From: a virus
IMG/VR virus record: IMGVR_UViG_3300030110_000215
Location: 1-43,280 of that record
DNA: 43,280 nt
Reading direction: 5' to 3' (one strand)
Part shown: positions 43,118-43,280 of the stretch, one piece after another
How the letters are laid out: every line of letters starts with the position of its first letter
How positions within the stretch are numbered: position 1 is the stretch's first letter
Program-made: the position numbers and the translations under genes
The notes under the pieces: generated by a model
The model's database searches: none
Seen by the model: only the letters and a program-made list of their open reading frames with translations
What the model was told of the DNA's origin: nothing

Positions 43118-43280
43118 TTTTTAGTGCCTTTTAATTTAATAATTTTATCTATTCTATTTTTCTCTAGTTTATATTTACTCATATCATTATACACCGCTAG
43201 CTGCTTTGCTGTTGGCAGAGGTTTATAATCTTCTGGCGCAGCTACAAATTGACTATAGTTTGTACCTTCATACCTATACT
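43111..43280 (-). CDS. C-terminal fragment of a gene running out of the window
   Basis: Open frame of 55 codons from the right edge to a TAA at 43113-43111. It reads YEGTNYSQFVAAPEDYKPLP, then TAKQLAVYNDMSKYKLEKNR and IDKIIKLKGTKKW. Basic helical end, no recognised family. The stop overlaps the helicase start by 7 bases, as at the exonuclease/251-aa junction. Confidence 0.6.
   Translation of the reverse strand, partial: YRYEGTNYSQFVAAPEDYKPLPTAKQLAVYNDMSKYKLEKNRIDKIIKLKGTKKW

Noticed and set aside
1-43280. Recoded stop codons (TAG or TGA), known from some crAss-like phages
   Set aside because: Long genes are open under the standard code, and TAG, TGA and TAA each end genes at tight junctions.
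1-43280. Prophage signs (integrase, attachment site, repressor)
   Set aside because: None seen in the window; gene content fits a lytic phage, though regions outside are unknown.

Overview
The window looks like an AT-rich, double-stranded DNA phage of the crAss-like type (Crassvirales or a close sister group), probably infecting a marine or environmental member of the Bacteroidetes. The main reasons are: one block of very large virion genes (1746, 1503, 1997 and 1462 codons) ending in a protein with the DFDID catalytic motif of the crAss-like virion RNA polymerase; a replication block on the opposite strand; a good match to the Bacteroidetes promoter (TTTG, 20-bp spacer, TATATTTGC) ahead of the replication genes; and A/T-rich leaders in place of Shine-Dalgarno sites. 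TAA, TAG and TGA all end genes, so the standard code fits. Gene names rest on motifs read by eye and on memory of the families, not on searches.

Left block, plus strand, about 1-28.6 kb: virion and tail genes, packed almost without gaps. After the tail end of an unseen gene come two small basic proteins rich in Lys, Gly and Met and a 158-aa protein. Then follow a 294-aa putative ring/tail adaptor, a 1746-aa tail muzzle or stabilization-type protein, a 361-aa Ala/Gly-rich protein, a 657-aa Gly/Met-rich protein, an 856-aa helical protein, a 1503-aa protein with membrane-like segments, the 1997-aa RNA polymerase, a 1462-aa protein with an HEFGH zincin motif, and a 186-aa lipoprotein. Capsid, portal and terminase genes are not here and presumably lie to the left. 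The very large proteins are plausibly cargo carried in the tail or capsid and injected with the DNA.

The two blocks converge at 28.6 kb on a G5/C5 hairpin that can serve as a terminator for both strands.

Right block, minus strand, 43.3-28.64 kb, read right to left: the C-terminus of an unseen gene, an SF2 helicase, an intergenic promoter, a 183-aa protein, a DnaB-type helicase, a 46-aa small ORF, a Sak4-like ATPase, a 129-aa protein, an SSB-like protein, a TOPRIM primase, a metallophosphoesterase, a PD-(D/E)XK endonuclease, a small zinc ribbon protein, RIIA, a radical-SAM protein of the spore photoproduct lyase type, RIIB, a FEN-type 5'-3' exonuclease, a 251-aa unknown, and a DUF1599-like protein. 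Together these supply helicase loading and unwinding, priming, ssDNA handling, annealing, nick and flap processing, and possible nucleotide or DNA-damage chemistry. From the zinc ribbon gene down to the exonuclease, four genes have a shared leader, CCAATTAAA or CCATTAAA, just ahead of the start codon.

There is no gene-free stretch above about 100 bases. I saw no tRNA, rRNA, CRISPR array, insertion sequence or integrase.
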